DNA from: Agrococcus sediminis
GTDB lineage: Bacteria; Actinomycetota; Actinomycetes; Actinomycetales; Microbacteriaceae
Direction: 5' to 3'
Length of the DNA stretch: 64,000 nt
Assembly: GCF_007923295.1 (NCBI RefSeq)
Contig: NZ_VOIR01000014.1
Span: 101,825 to 165,824, forward strand
The position numbers were made by a program, and so were the translations under genes. How positions within the stretch are numbered: the first letter of the stretch is position 1; each line of letters begins with the position of its first letter. Under the pieces are notes generated by a model. It did not search any database and was not told the DNA's origin. It saw nothing but the letters and a program-made list of their open reading frames with translations. Below, piece after piece: positions 17,652-28,208 of the stretch.

Positions 17652-18178
17652 GCCGCCCGGAGCTGCGCACCCGCGTCTCGGTCTTCGCGACGATCGGCCT
17701 CGCCCTCATCTGGATGCTGCTGTGGGGCGACCTGTCGCTCGGCGCGGCGCTCTGGGGGGTCGCGATCGCGCTCCTGATCCAGGTGCTGTTCCCGCTGCCC
17801 GACGTGCCGGAGCTCGAGTCGTTCCGACCGCTCGGCTTCCTGCGGCTCGTGGTCGTGACGATGTGGGGCCTGCTCGTCTCCTCGTTCCAGGTGGCCGCGA
17901 AGGTGCTGGCGTTCTGGCGGCCCACCCGCAACGCGATCATCCTGGTGCGCCTGCGGAGCGACTCCGAGTTCATCACCGCCATCACCGCGGAGCTCGTGAC
18001 GCTCGTGCCCGGCTCGGTCGCGATCGACGCGCGCGACGGCGAGCTGCTCGTGCACGTGTTCGACGCGGGCTCCGAGGCGGCGATCGCGCACGCGCGCGAG
18101 CGCGTGCGCTCGACCGAGGCGACCGTGCTGCTCGCCTTCGGCACCCCCGAGGACCGCGCGCTGCTGGAGGAGGACTGA
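17648..18178 (+). CDS. mrpE: Na+/H+ antiporter subunit MrpE
   Basis: A 176-residue protein with two or three N-terminal membrane helices (LALIWMLLWGDLSLGAALWG, then ALLIQVLFPLP, then LVVVTMWGLLVSSFQVA) and a soluble C-terminal domain containing LVTLVPGSVAIDARDGELLV, the conserved MrpE block. The start ATG overlaps the mrpD stop (ATGA). MrpE is needed for assembly or stability of the complex. Confidence 0.93.
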   Translation: MSRPELRTRVSVFATIGLALIWMLLWGDLSLGAALWGVAIALLIQVLFPLPDVPELESFRPLGFLRLVVVTMWGLLVSSFQVAAKVLAFWRPTRNAIILVRLRSDSEFITAITAELVTLVPGSVAIDARDGELLVHVFDAGSEAAIAHARERVRSTEATVLLAFGTPEDRALLEED

Positions 18179-18513
18179 TGGATGCCGTGCTCATCGTCGC
18201 GGGGCTCATGCTGTTCGCGGCCGCGGTGCTCACGCTCGTGCGGATCGTGCGCGGGCCGGGGCCGAGCGACCGGGTCGTCGCGACCGACGTGCTCATCGCC
18301 GTGGTCGCGGGCGCGCTCGTCGTCGAGGCCGCGATCAACCGCCATCCGCACACGATCGCCGTGATCCTGGTGCTGTCGCTGCTCGCCTTCGCGGGCACGG
18401 TGTCGATGGCGCGGTTCGTCGCCGGCAGGGAGGGCGTCGTCGGCACCGGTCCGGCCTCCGCGAGCGGGCTCGAGGGCGATGCGCCGAAGGACGAGGACGG
18501 GGGCCCGCGATGA
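18178..18513 (+). CDS. mrpF: Na+/H+ antiporter subunit MrpF
   Basis: A 111-residue small membrane protein with three helices and the family motif RIVRGPGPSDRVVATDVL. The ATG shares one base with the mrpE stop (TGATG); the stop overlaps mrpG (ATGA). The acidic tail is a little longer than usual. Confidence 0.93.
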   Translation: MDAVLIVAGLMLFAAAVLTLVRIVRGPGPSDRVVATDVLIAVVAGALVVEAAINRHPHTIAVILVLSLLAFAGTVSMARFVAGREGVVGTGPASASGLEGDAPKDEDGGPR

Positions 18514-18860
18514 GCTGGGAGCCCGTGCTCGACGTCGTCGGCAGCGTGCTGATCCTGCTCGGCGCGGCGCTCGCGCTCACCGCCGCGATCGGGCTCGTGC
18601 GGCTGCCCGACGTGCTCAACCGGATGCACGCGGCGTCGAAGCCGCAGACGCTCGGGTTCCTGCTGCTGTGCGTCGGGCTGTCGCTCATCCTGCGCGACGG
18701 CGCCGCCTCGGCGCTCCTCGCCCTCGCGTGCGGCCTGCAGCTGGTGACCGCGCCGGTCGCGACGCAGATGATGGGCAGGGCGGCGTACCGCACGGGGCAG
18801 TTCCGCCGCGACCTGCTGGTGGAGGACGCGGGTCGCGACCGCGACGACGAGACCCGGTAG
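18510..18860 (+). CDS. mrpG: Na+/H+ antiporter subunit MrpG
   Basis: A 116-residue membrane protein with the MnhG/PhaG pattern: AALALTAAIGLVRLPDVLNRMHAASKPQTL, read here in two parts as helix one plus the conserved RLPDVLNRMHAASKPQT loop, then two more helices. It is the last gene of the operon. Its TAG stop is the first half of a TAGGAT box that probably drives the glycine-riboswitch transcript. Confidence 0.93.
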   Translation: MSWEPVLDVVGSVLILLGAALALTAAIGLVRLPDVLNRMHAASKPQTLGFLLLCVGLSLILRDGAASALLALACGLQLVTAPVATQMMGRAAYRTGQFRRDLLVEDAGRDRDDETR

Positions 18861-18863
18861 GAT
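18858..18863 (+). promoter_or_regulatory. -10 box of the gcv operon
   Basis: TAGGAT overlaps the mrpG stop codon and gives a predicted +1 near 18870, just upstream of the riboswitch. No convincing -35 box is visible. Confidence 0.45.
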
Positions 18864-18893
18864 CGCACCGACAGCACAGCCGGCCGCTGCACG

Positions 18894-19012
18894 CCCGTGC
18901 GGGAGAGCCCCTCCGGGGGCACCGAAGGAGCAAGCCTCCCCGCCAAACTCTCAGGTCCTCGAACCGCACGGGAAGGCCACACTGGAGCCGTTCGAGACGA
19001 TCGGCGACAGTG
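18894..19012 (+). ncRNA. glycine riboswitch (single aptamer plus ghost stem)
   Basis: The conserved glycine-aptamer core is clear: GGGAGAG at 18901-18907, CACCGAAGGAGCAAGCC at about 18920-18936, and CCGCCAAACTCTCAGG ending at 18955. GAGAG pairs with CTCTC. An outer 9-bp helix joins CCCGTGCGG (18894-18902) to CCGCACGGG (18964-18972). A second structure follows: CACTG-GA-GCCG (18980-18990) pairs with CGGC-GA-CAGTG (19002-19012) with tandem G-A mismatches. This fits the 'ghost aptamer' stem of single-aptamer glycine riboswitches rather than a second aptamer. The element lies directly before gcvT and should activate glycine cleavage when glycine is abundant. Confidence 0.92.
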
Positions 19013-19015
19013 GGG

Positions 19016-19038
19016 GAGTCCAGACCACAGGAGGACTC
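19016..19038 (+). promoter_or_regulatory. candidate expression platform sequestering the gcvT ribosome-binding site
   Basis: GAGTCC at 19016-19021 is complementary to GGACTC at 19033-19038. The right arm includes the end of the AGGAGG Shine-Dalgarno (19029-19034) and runs up to the ATG at 19039. Formation of this hairpin would hide the ribosome-binding site, suggesting translational control by the riboswitch. This is a prediction from pairing only. Confidence 0.5.
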
Positions 19039-20166
19039 ATGACCGCGCAGGGATCCATCGATCGCACGGCCCCGGTGACGCCGCTGCTCGCCGTGCACGA
19101 GGCGGCCGGCGCCCAGCTGATCGACTTCGCCGGCTGGCAGATGCCGGTGCGCTACGGCTCCGACCTCGCCGAGCACCAGGCGGTGCGCGAGCGCGCGGGC
19201 CTGTTCGACCTCAGCCACATGGCCGAGCTGCGCGTGAGCGGCCCCGACGCGGGCGCGATGCTCGACCACGCGCTCGCCGGCCGCCTCTCGGCGCTCGAGC
19301 TGTGGCAGGCGAAGTACTCGCTGCTGCTCGCCGAGCACGGCGGCATCGTCGACGACCTCATCGTGTACCGCACCGGCGACGCCGAGTTCCTCGTCGTCGC
19401 CAACGCATCCAACCGCCACGCCGCGCTCGACGCGCTGACCGAGCGCGCCGCGGGCTTCGACGCGACGGTCGTCGACGAGCCCGAGCAGACCGCGCTCATC
19501 GCCGTGCAGGGCCCGGCCGCAGCGGCGATCGTCGGTGCGATCGGCCTGGAGTCCGAGCCGCTCGACGGGCTGCGCTACTACCGCAGCCTGCCGGCCGTCT
19601 TCGAGGGCGAGGACGTGCTCGTCGCCCGCACCGGCTACACCGGCGAGGACGGCTTCGAGCTGTACATCGCCGCGCACGCCGCGGAGGACCTCTGGCGCGC
19701 CATCGAGCTCGCGGGGGAGGGCCACGGGCTCGCCCGCTGCGGTCTCGCCGCGCGCGACACGCTCCGGCTCGAGGCGGGCATGCCCCTCTACGGCCACGAG
19801 CTGTCGCTCGACGTGCTGCCCGCGCAGGTCGGCCTCGGCCGGGTCGTCGCGCTCAAGACGAAGGGCGACTTCGTGGGCCGCGCCGCCGTCGAAGCCGGCC
19901 CCGCGGCCGACGCGCCCGTGCTCGTCGGCCTCACGGCCGAGGGCCGACGAGCGCCCCGCGCCGGCTACCCGGTGCTCGACAGCGACCGCGTCGTCGGCTC
20001 GGTCACGAGCGGCGCGCTGTCGCCGACGCTCGGCCACCCGATCGCGATGGCCCTCGTCGAGCCGGGCTCGGCGACCTCCGACTCCCTGTCCGTCGACGTC
20101 CGGGGCACGCAGCTGCCGGCGTCCGTCACCGCGCTGCCGTTCTACACCCGAGAGGCCCGAGCATGA
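19039..20166 (+). CDS. gcvT: aminomethyltransferase (glycine cleavage T protein)
   Basis: A 375-residue protein of normal family length. It shows the GcvT folate-binding fold: [20 protein letters not shown] near the start, [28 protein letters not shown] and [20 protein letters not shown]. It transfers the methylene group from the aminomethyl-lipoyl H protein to tetrahydrofolate and releases ammonia. It is the first gene behind the glycine riboswitch, with an AGGAGG site 4 nt upstream, and overlaps gcvH by 4 bp (ATGA). Confidence 0.97.
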   Translation: MTAQGSIDRTAPVTPLLAVHEAAGAQLIDFAGWQMPVRYGSDLAEHQAVRERAGLFDLSHMAELRVSGPDAGAMLDHALAGRLSALELWQAKYSLLLAEHGGIVDDLIVYRTGDAEFLVVANASNRHAALDALTERAAGFDATVVDEPEQTALIAVQGPAAAAIVGAIGLESEPLDGLRYYRSLPAVFEGEDVLVARTGYTGEDGFELYIAAHAAEDLWRAIELAGEGHGLARCGLAARDTLRLEAGMPLYGHELSLDVLPAQVGLGRVVALKTKGDFVGRAAVEAGPAADAPVLVGLTAEGRRAPRAGYPVLDSDRVVGSVTSGALSPTLGHPIAMALVEPGSATSDSLSVDVRGTQLPASVTALPFYTREARA

Positions 20167-20521
20167 GCGAGACCAAGTACACCGCAGACCACGAGTGGAT
20201 CCGCGTCGAGGGCGACACCGCCACGATCGGCATCACCGACTACGCGCAGGCCGCGCTCGGCGACGTCGTGTTCGTCGACCTGCCGGGCGTGGGCCGCAGC
20301 TTCGCCGCCGGCGAGGCGATCGGCGAGATCGAGTCGACGAAGTCGGTGGGCGAGCTGCTCGCCCCCGCCGCGGGCGAGGTGCTCGAGGTCAACGACGAGG
20401 TCGCGGGCGACCCGACGCTCGTGAACTCCGCAGCCGAGGGTGCCGGCTGGCTCGTCAAGGTGCGCTTCTCGGAGGAGCCCGAGCTGCTGGACGAGGCCGC
20501 CTACCGCGAGCTCACCGCCTG

Positions 20522-20522
<1 letters not shown>
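20163..20522 (+). CDS. gcvH: glycine cleavage H protein (lipoyl carrier)
   Basis: A 119-residue lipoyl-domain protein. The lipoylation lysine is Lys60 in [12 protein letters not shown]. The N-terminal [14 protein letters not shown] and C-terminal [10 protein letters not shown] are diagnostic. It shuttles the aminomethyl group between P, T and L proteins. The ATG overlaps the gcvT stop and the stop overlaps gcvP by 1 bp (TGATG). Confidence 0.97.
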
Positions 20523-23364
<2,842 letters not shown>

Positions 23365-23365
<1 letters not shown>

Positions 23366-25167
23366 TGCTCCGCGGCCGTCGCTCGATCGCCGCCCGTACC
23401 GCGTCCGCGGTGGCCGGGGCGGCGGTCGTCGCGATGGCGCTGAGCGCGTGCGGTCCGCAGGTCGAGGCGCGCGTCGTGCCCGGCTCGAGCGTCGACGTGG
23501 CGTGGGAGGGCGAGCTCACGGCGGCGAGCGCGGCGAGCGTGCCGGCCGCGACCGCCGGCAACCGCGACGTCGCCGCGCTGACGCGCGCGGCGTTCGCGAC
23601 GGTCGGCGCCGACGGCGAGCTGCGCGAGGACCCCTCCTTCGGCACCGCGACCGTGGTCTCCGAGGCGCCCTTCACCGTGCGCTACGACCTGGCCGACGGG
23701 GTGCGCTGGTCCGACGGCGTGCCGATCGACGCCGCCGATCTCGCGCTCGCGTGGGCCGCGTCGTCGAACGCGCTGTCGACGCCCGACCTCGACCTCGCGG
23801 CGCTGCGGGGCGAGGACGGCCGCCTCGACCTGCCGGAGGACGCGGTGTGGTTCGACGTCGCCGATCCCGGCGGGCTCGTGCACGCGGTGGAGGCGCCGGT
23901 GCGCGACGACTGGGGGCGCGCGATCGACGTCGCGTTCGCGCAGCCGGTGCCCGACTGGCGCGAGGCGCTCGAGGTCGCGGTGCCGGCCCACGTGCTCGGG
24001 CAGCAGGTGCTCGGCATCGCCGACCCGATGGAGGCGAAGCAGCGCGTGCTCGACGCGATCGACCGCGCCGACCCGCTCGCGCTCGCGCCGATCGCCGAGG
24101 CCTGGAGCGCCGGGCTGCCGATCAGCGCAGCCGACCCCGCGTCCGGCGCGCTCGTGGCGAGCGGCCCGTACCGCCTCGAGCAGCTGCGCGACGGCCGCGT
24201 CGAGCTCGTCGCGAACGACCGGTACGTGGGCGCCCAGCTGCCGCAGATCGAGCGGCTCGTGCTGCACGACGTCGCCGACGACGCGGCGGCGCTGCAGGGG
24301 CTCGTCTCCGGCGCGCTCGACGTGGCCGCGGTGCAGCCGGCCGACGGCGACCGCACGACCATCCGCGACCTCGAGCGCGACGACGCGACGCTCATCGCCG
24401 GCGCCACCGGGCTCCGCTGGGAGCTCGCGCTGCGCGCCGACCGCGCGCCGCTGCGCTCGGCCGAGGCGCGCCGCTCGCTGCTGCAGTCGATCGACCGGCA
24501 GGCGCTCGTCGAGGCGGCGCTGGGGGAGCGCGCCGAGGAGGCCGACCGCGTCGACGCGCTGCTGTTCCGCCCCGGCACCCGCGTCTACGAGTACGCGCTC
24601 GAGGACGCGGGCCTGCCGCAGGCCTTCGGCGGCGCCGAGCCCGAGGCCGCCGCCGCCGAGCGCGACCGGCTCGGCATCCCCGCCGGCACCGAGGTGTGCG
24701 TGCGCTACGACCGGTCGGATGCGTTCGCGGCGGCCGCGCTCCCTGCCATGGCCGCGCAGGCGGCCGAGGCCGGCTGGCAGGTGCGCGACTGCGGCGTCGA
24801 CGACCTCGCCGCCGGGCTCGCGGAGGACGACTGGCACGCGGTGCTGCGCGTCGTCGCGGCGCCCGCCGACGCCGAGGCGGTCGCCGACCGCTGGCGCGGC
24901 GGCGGCATCACGGGCGCCGGGAGCCCCGCGCGCGAGGCGCTGCTCGACGAGGCGCTCTCCACGGCCGACCCCGACGCGCTCGAGCAGACGCTGCTCGAGG
25001 TCGAGACGTCGCTCGTCGCCGACGCGCTCGCGCTGCCGATCGCCGAGCCGATCCGCCTCACCGTGAGCGCCGCGGGACTCCAGGGCGTCGCGCCCCGCCC
25101 GGCCCCCGCATCCCTCACCTGGAACGCGTGGGAGTGGAGCCTCGAGAGCGCCACGCCCGCACCCTGA
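23365..25167 (+). CDS. family 5 extracellular solute-binding lipoprotein coupled to gcvP (LpqW/OppA-like)
   Basis: A 600-residue lipoprotein with a signal peptide and lipobox (ALSAC, Cys29). The mature part follows the SBP_bac_5 pattern: YDLADGVRWSDGVPIDAADL, SGPYRLEQL, and a C-terminal LTWNAWEWS. It is clearly paralogous to the binding protein at 26213 (DAAD-WAA-S, DPMEAKQ versus DPTEAKQ, EVC-R/L), but no permease or ATPase genes accompany it. Its ATG overlaps the gcvP stop (TGATG), so it should be translated with the glycine cleavage system and lie under the riboswitch. Mycobacterial LpqW is a similar transporter-less SBP-like protein, which is a possible analogue. Ligand unknown. Confidence 0.85.
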
Positions 25168-25185
25168 GACCGCCCGGTCCGGCGG

Positions 25186-25995
25186 CTACCGCGCGAACAG
25201 CTGCGGGAACGCGCCGTACGCCCACGGGTAGCCGATGAAGACGGCCACGTCGATGAGCGTGTGCGCGACGATGAGCGGCACGAGCCTGCCGGTGCGGGCG
25301 TAGAGCCAGCCGAAGAGCACGCCCATCGCGAAGTTCCCGAAGAGCGCGGGCACGCCCTGGTAGAGGTGGTAGACGCCCCGCAGCACCGCGGCGGCGACGA
25401 TGATCGGCCAGGCGCCGAGCCTGCCCGCGCCCCACCCGAGCCGCCGCAGCCGCTCGAAGGCATAGCCGATCACGATCACCTCCTCGGTGAGGCCGGCGCG
25501 CAGCGCCGACAGCAGCAGCACGGGCACGGTGAACCACTGCGCGTCGAGCGGCGACGGCACGACGTCGACCGTGAGCCCCATCGCCCGCCCCGCGAGGTAG
25601 AGGGCGAGGCCGGGGATGCCGATCACGAGCACGAGGGCCGCGCCCGAGAGGGTGTCGCGCACCGGCCGGGTCGCGTCGATGCCGAGCGCGCCCAGGTGCG
25701 GCCGGCGCGAGCGCCAGAGCAGCCAGCACACGAGCGCCACCGGCACGAGGTCGAGCGCGATGCCGGTGAGCTGGTACGAGAGGTCGAGCCACGCGCGGTC
25801 GGAGCGCGCCGGGTTGAGGGCCACCTGCTGCTCGCCGATGGGCGTCGCGCGCGTCGAGACGTCGAGGAACTGCAGCACCGACCAGAGCGCGCTGGCGCCG
25901 AGCGACAGCAGCAGCACGATCGCCAGCTCCCACCACAGGCGGCGCTGCGAGGGGGCGTGCTCGCGGACGGGTTCGAGGCGGATGGGCTCGGTCAC
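25186..25995 (-). CDS. CPBP-family intramembrane metalloprotease
   Basis: A 269-residue membrane protein. It shows the Abi/CPBP motifs in order: LRAGLTEEVIVIGYAFERL (the EE-x3-R-like glutamates), LRGVYHLYQG (motif 2 His) and LIVAHTLIDVAVF (motif 4 His). About eight hydrophobic segments are visible. Homologues process prenylated proteins or act in bacteriocin immunity; the bacterial substrate is unknown. The GTG at 25995 is chosen because TACCCT on the minus strand (26002-26007) puts +1 exactly there; the frame stays open 30 codons further up. Confidence 0.85.
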   Translation of the reverse strand: MTEPIRLEPVREHAPSQRRLWWELAIVLLLSLGASALWSVLQFLDVSTRATPIGEQQVALNPARSDRAWLDLSYQLTGIALDLVPVALVCWLLWRSRRPHLGALGIDATRPVRDTLSGAALVLVIGIPGLALYLAGRAMGLTVDVVPSPLDAQWFTVPVLLLSALRAGLTEEVIVIGYAFERLRRLGWGAGRLGAWPIIVAAAVLRGVYHLYQGVPALFGNFAMGVLFGWLYARTGRLVPLIVAHTLIDVAVFIGYPWAYGAFPQLFAR

Positions 25996-26001
25996 GGCTC
26001 C

Positions 26002-26007
26002 AGGGTA
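26002..26007 (-). promoter_or_regulatory. -10 box of CPBP protease gene (leaderless)
   Basis: TACCCT on the minus strand ends 7 nt before the GTG start at 25995. Confidence 0.5.
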
Positions 26008-26121
26008 GGGCCGCGACTTCTGCGCGCCGATCGGGGCCCCTGTGCACATCTGTTGCGCGAGATCGGCGGCGGCGCATTCGATCACGGTTCTGCACCGACT
26101 TGGTAACGATCCGGTTGCCGC

Positions 26122-26152
26122 GCCCGATCGGGCTCGCTCTCGGGCCTACAGT
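26122..26152 (+). promoter_or_regulatory. candidate promoter and palindrome upstream of the oligopeptide-binding gene
   Basis: A 12-bp perfect palindrome GCCCGATCGGGC (26122-26133) lies upstream of a TACAGT box (26147-26152); predicted +1 is near 26159, leaving a leader of about 54 nt. The palindrome occupies the -26 to -37 region and could be an operator. No classical -35 box is present. The rest of the 217-bp gap between the divergent genes shows nothing recognisable. Confidence 0.35.
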
Positions 26153-26212
26153 GGCACTCATCCAGAGCACAGCGGCTGTCTGGCCGCGCGCTCACCTTGC
26201 ACAGGAGGAACA

Positions 26213-28045
26213 TTGAGGATCAAGCGATTCGCTGCGGGCGGCGTGCTGCTCGCGACGGGCGCGCTCGTCCTCTCCGCTTGCACGCCGACTACGGCGCCAG
26301 GAGCGGAGATCGTCGAGGGCACGTCCATCACGGCAGCGTGGAACCAGCCGTTCTACTCAGCGAACGGCAACACGTCGTTCGGCAACGCCACCGCGAACAA
26401 CAACATCAACTACATGACCTACTCGGGGTTCAACTTCTACGACAACACCCCCGAGCTCCAGCAGGACACCTCCTTCGGCTCGTACGAGCTCGTGTCGGAG
26501 GACCCGCTGCAGGTCCAGTACACGATCAACGAGGGCGTCCAGTGGAGCGATGAGGTTCCCGTCGACGCCGCCGACATGCTGCTCAACTGGGCAGCCATCT
26601 CGGGCGCGTTCAACACGGAGGACTTCGCTCCGGAGGAGTACCAGGACCCGGAGACCGGTGAGTTCACCACCGAGTTCCCCGAGGGCACGGTCTTCTTCGA
26701 CTCGGGCGCCACGCCCACGTCGGGCCTCGGCCTCGTGCAGGAGACGCCGGAGATCAACGAGGACGGCCGCGGCATCCTCATGACGTACTCCGACTTCTAC
26801 GTCGACTGGGAGCTCGCGTTCGGCGCCGGCCTGCCCGCGCACGTCATCGCGATGAACGCGCTCGGCATCGAGGACCCGACGGAGGCCAAGCAGGCCGTCA
26901 TCGACGCCATCCAGAACGAGGACATGGGCGTCATCGCGCAGCTCGCCTCCTACTGGAACACGGGCTTCAACTTCACCGAGATGCCCTCCGACACGTCGGT
27001 GCTGACGGCCAACGGCCCGTACATCATCAGCGACTTCGTGGCCGACCAGTACATCACGCTGCAGGCCAACGAGAACTACGTCGGCGACCACCAGCCGCAG
27101 GTCGAGACCATCACGGTCCGCTTCATCACCGACGCCATGGCTGCGGTGACGGCGCTCCAGAACGGCGACGTCGACATCATCCAGCCCCAGGCCACGCCTG
27201 ACGTCCGCGCTGCCCTCGAGGGCACCGAGGGCATCACGGTCAGCTACGGCGAGGGTGCGACGTACGAGCACATCGACCTGCAGTTCGACCAGTCGAAGAA
27301 CCCGGGCGTCTTCGAGACGCTCGAGGCTCGTCAGTCGTTCCTGCTGACGATCCCGCGCCAGGAGATCATCGACCGCCTCATCATCCCGCTGAACCCGGAG
27401 GCCACGGTCCGCAACTCGGCCGTGTTCGTCCCGGGCGCCGAGGGCTACGACGAGTCGGTCGAGAACTCGGGCATCCTCGACATGTACTCCGAGGTCGACA
27501 TCGAGCAGGCCACGGCGCTGCGCGAGCAGGCCGGCCTGGAGGAGGGCACCGAGGTCTGCCTCCTGTTCGCCTCGACGAACCCTCGTCGCGTGTCGGAGTT
27601 CGAGCTCATCCGCGAGTCGGCTGCTGAGGCCGGCTGGACCGTGACCGACTGCTCGTCGCCCGAGTGGGGTGGCCTCCTCGGCGCTCCCGGTGCGTACGAC
27701 GCGTCGCTCTTCGGATGGCAGTCGACCTCGCTCGGCGTCGCCTCGGTCGGTCCGAACTTCGAGACCGGCGGCATCAACAACCTGTCCTACTACTCCAACG
27801 AGGAGATGGACGCTGTCGTGCAGGAGCTCAACACCACCGTTGACACCGAGCGCCAGATGGAGCTGCTGATGGAGATCGACCGCATCCTCGTCGAGGACGC
27901 GTTCGGCATCACCATCTTCCAGTTCCCGGAGGTCACCGCGTTCTCCGACCGCATCACGGGCATCGACTCGTCGCCGCTCGCCCCGACGATCTTCTGGAAC
28001 GTCTGGGACTGGACGCCGACCGAGACGAACGCCTCGGAGGGCTGA
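26213..28045 (+). CDS. oligopeptide ABC transporter solute-binding lipoprotein
   Basis: A 610-residue family 5 binding lipoprotein: signal peptide, lipobox VLSAC (Cys23), then INEGVQWSDEVPVDAADM, NGPYIISDF, LQFDQSKNPGVFE and terminal IFWNVWDWT. The start is the TTG at 26213, placed 4 nt after AGGAGG and directly before a Lys/Arg n-region; no ATG or GTG fits. It captures peptides or related solutes for the permeases that follow. Codon choice includes more T-ending codons (GCT, CGT, GGT) than its neighbours, in line with strong expression. A 12-bp stem-loop separates it from the first permease gene, probably lowering downstream expression. Confidence 0.9.
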   Translation: MRIKRFAAGGVLLATGALVLSACTPTTAPGAEIVEGTSITAAWNQPFYSANGNTSFGNATANNNINYMTYSGFNFYDNTPELQQDTSFGSYELVSEDPLQVQYTINEGVQWSDEVPVDAADMLLNWAAISGAFNTEDFAPEEYQDPETGEFTTEFPEGTVFFDSGATPTSGLGLVQETPEINEDGRGILMTYSDFYVDWELAFGAGLPAHVIAMNALGIEDPTEAKQAVIDAIQNEDMGVIAQLASYWNTGFNFTEMPSDTSVLTANGPYIISDFVADQYITLQANENYVGDHQPQVETITVRFITDAMAAVTALQNGDVDIIQPQATPDVRAALEGTEGITVSYGEGATYEHIDLQFDQSKNPGVFETLEARQSFLLTIPRQEIIDRLIIPLNPEATVRNSAVFVPGAEGYDESVENSGILDMYSEVDIEQATALREQAGLEEGTEVCLLFASTNPRRVSEFELIRESAAEAGWTVTDCSSPEWGGLLGAPGAYDASLFGWQSTSLGVASVGPNFETGGINNLSYYSNEEMDAVVQELNTTVDTERQMELLMEIDRILVEDAFGITIFQFPEVTAFSDRITGIDSSPLAPTIFWNVWDWTPTETNASEG

Positions 28046-28100
28046 TCCACCACACCCGCCTCCAGTCCCATCCACTGCTAGTGTGATGTGGCTTCAGGCA

Positions 28101-28134
28101 GAGAGGCGCCGGACCACCTGGCCCGGCGCCTCTC
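28101..28134 (+). terminator. stem-loop between binding protein and permease genes
   Basis: GAGAGGCGCCGG (28101-28112) pairs perfectly with CCGGCGCCTCTC (28123-28134), a 12-bp stem with a 10-nt loop. No T-tract follows, so partial termination or 3'-end stabilisation of the binding-protein mRNA is likelier than full termination. Confidence 0.6.
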
Positions 28135-28208
28135 GCATGAACTCTTCCGACTCGCTCGATCAGCGATCTCGGATCCACCCGTAGACCGGAACTCAAGGAG
28201 GCGAACCG

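Noticed and set aside
18973-19015. Second full glycine aptamer
   Set aside because: The conserved CACCGAAGG and CTCTCAGG elements occur once only; the downstream part is a simple stem, so it was treated as a ghost aptamer.
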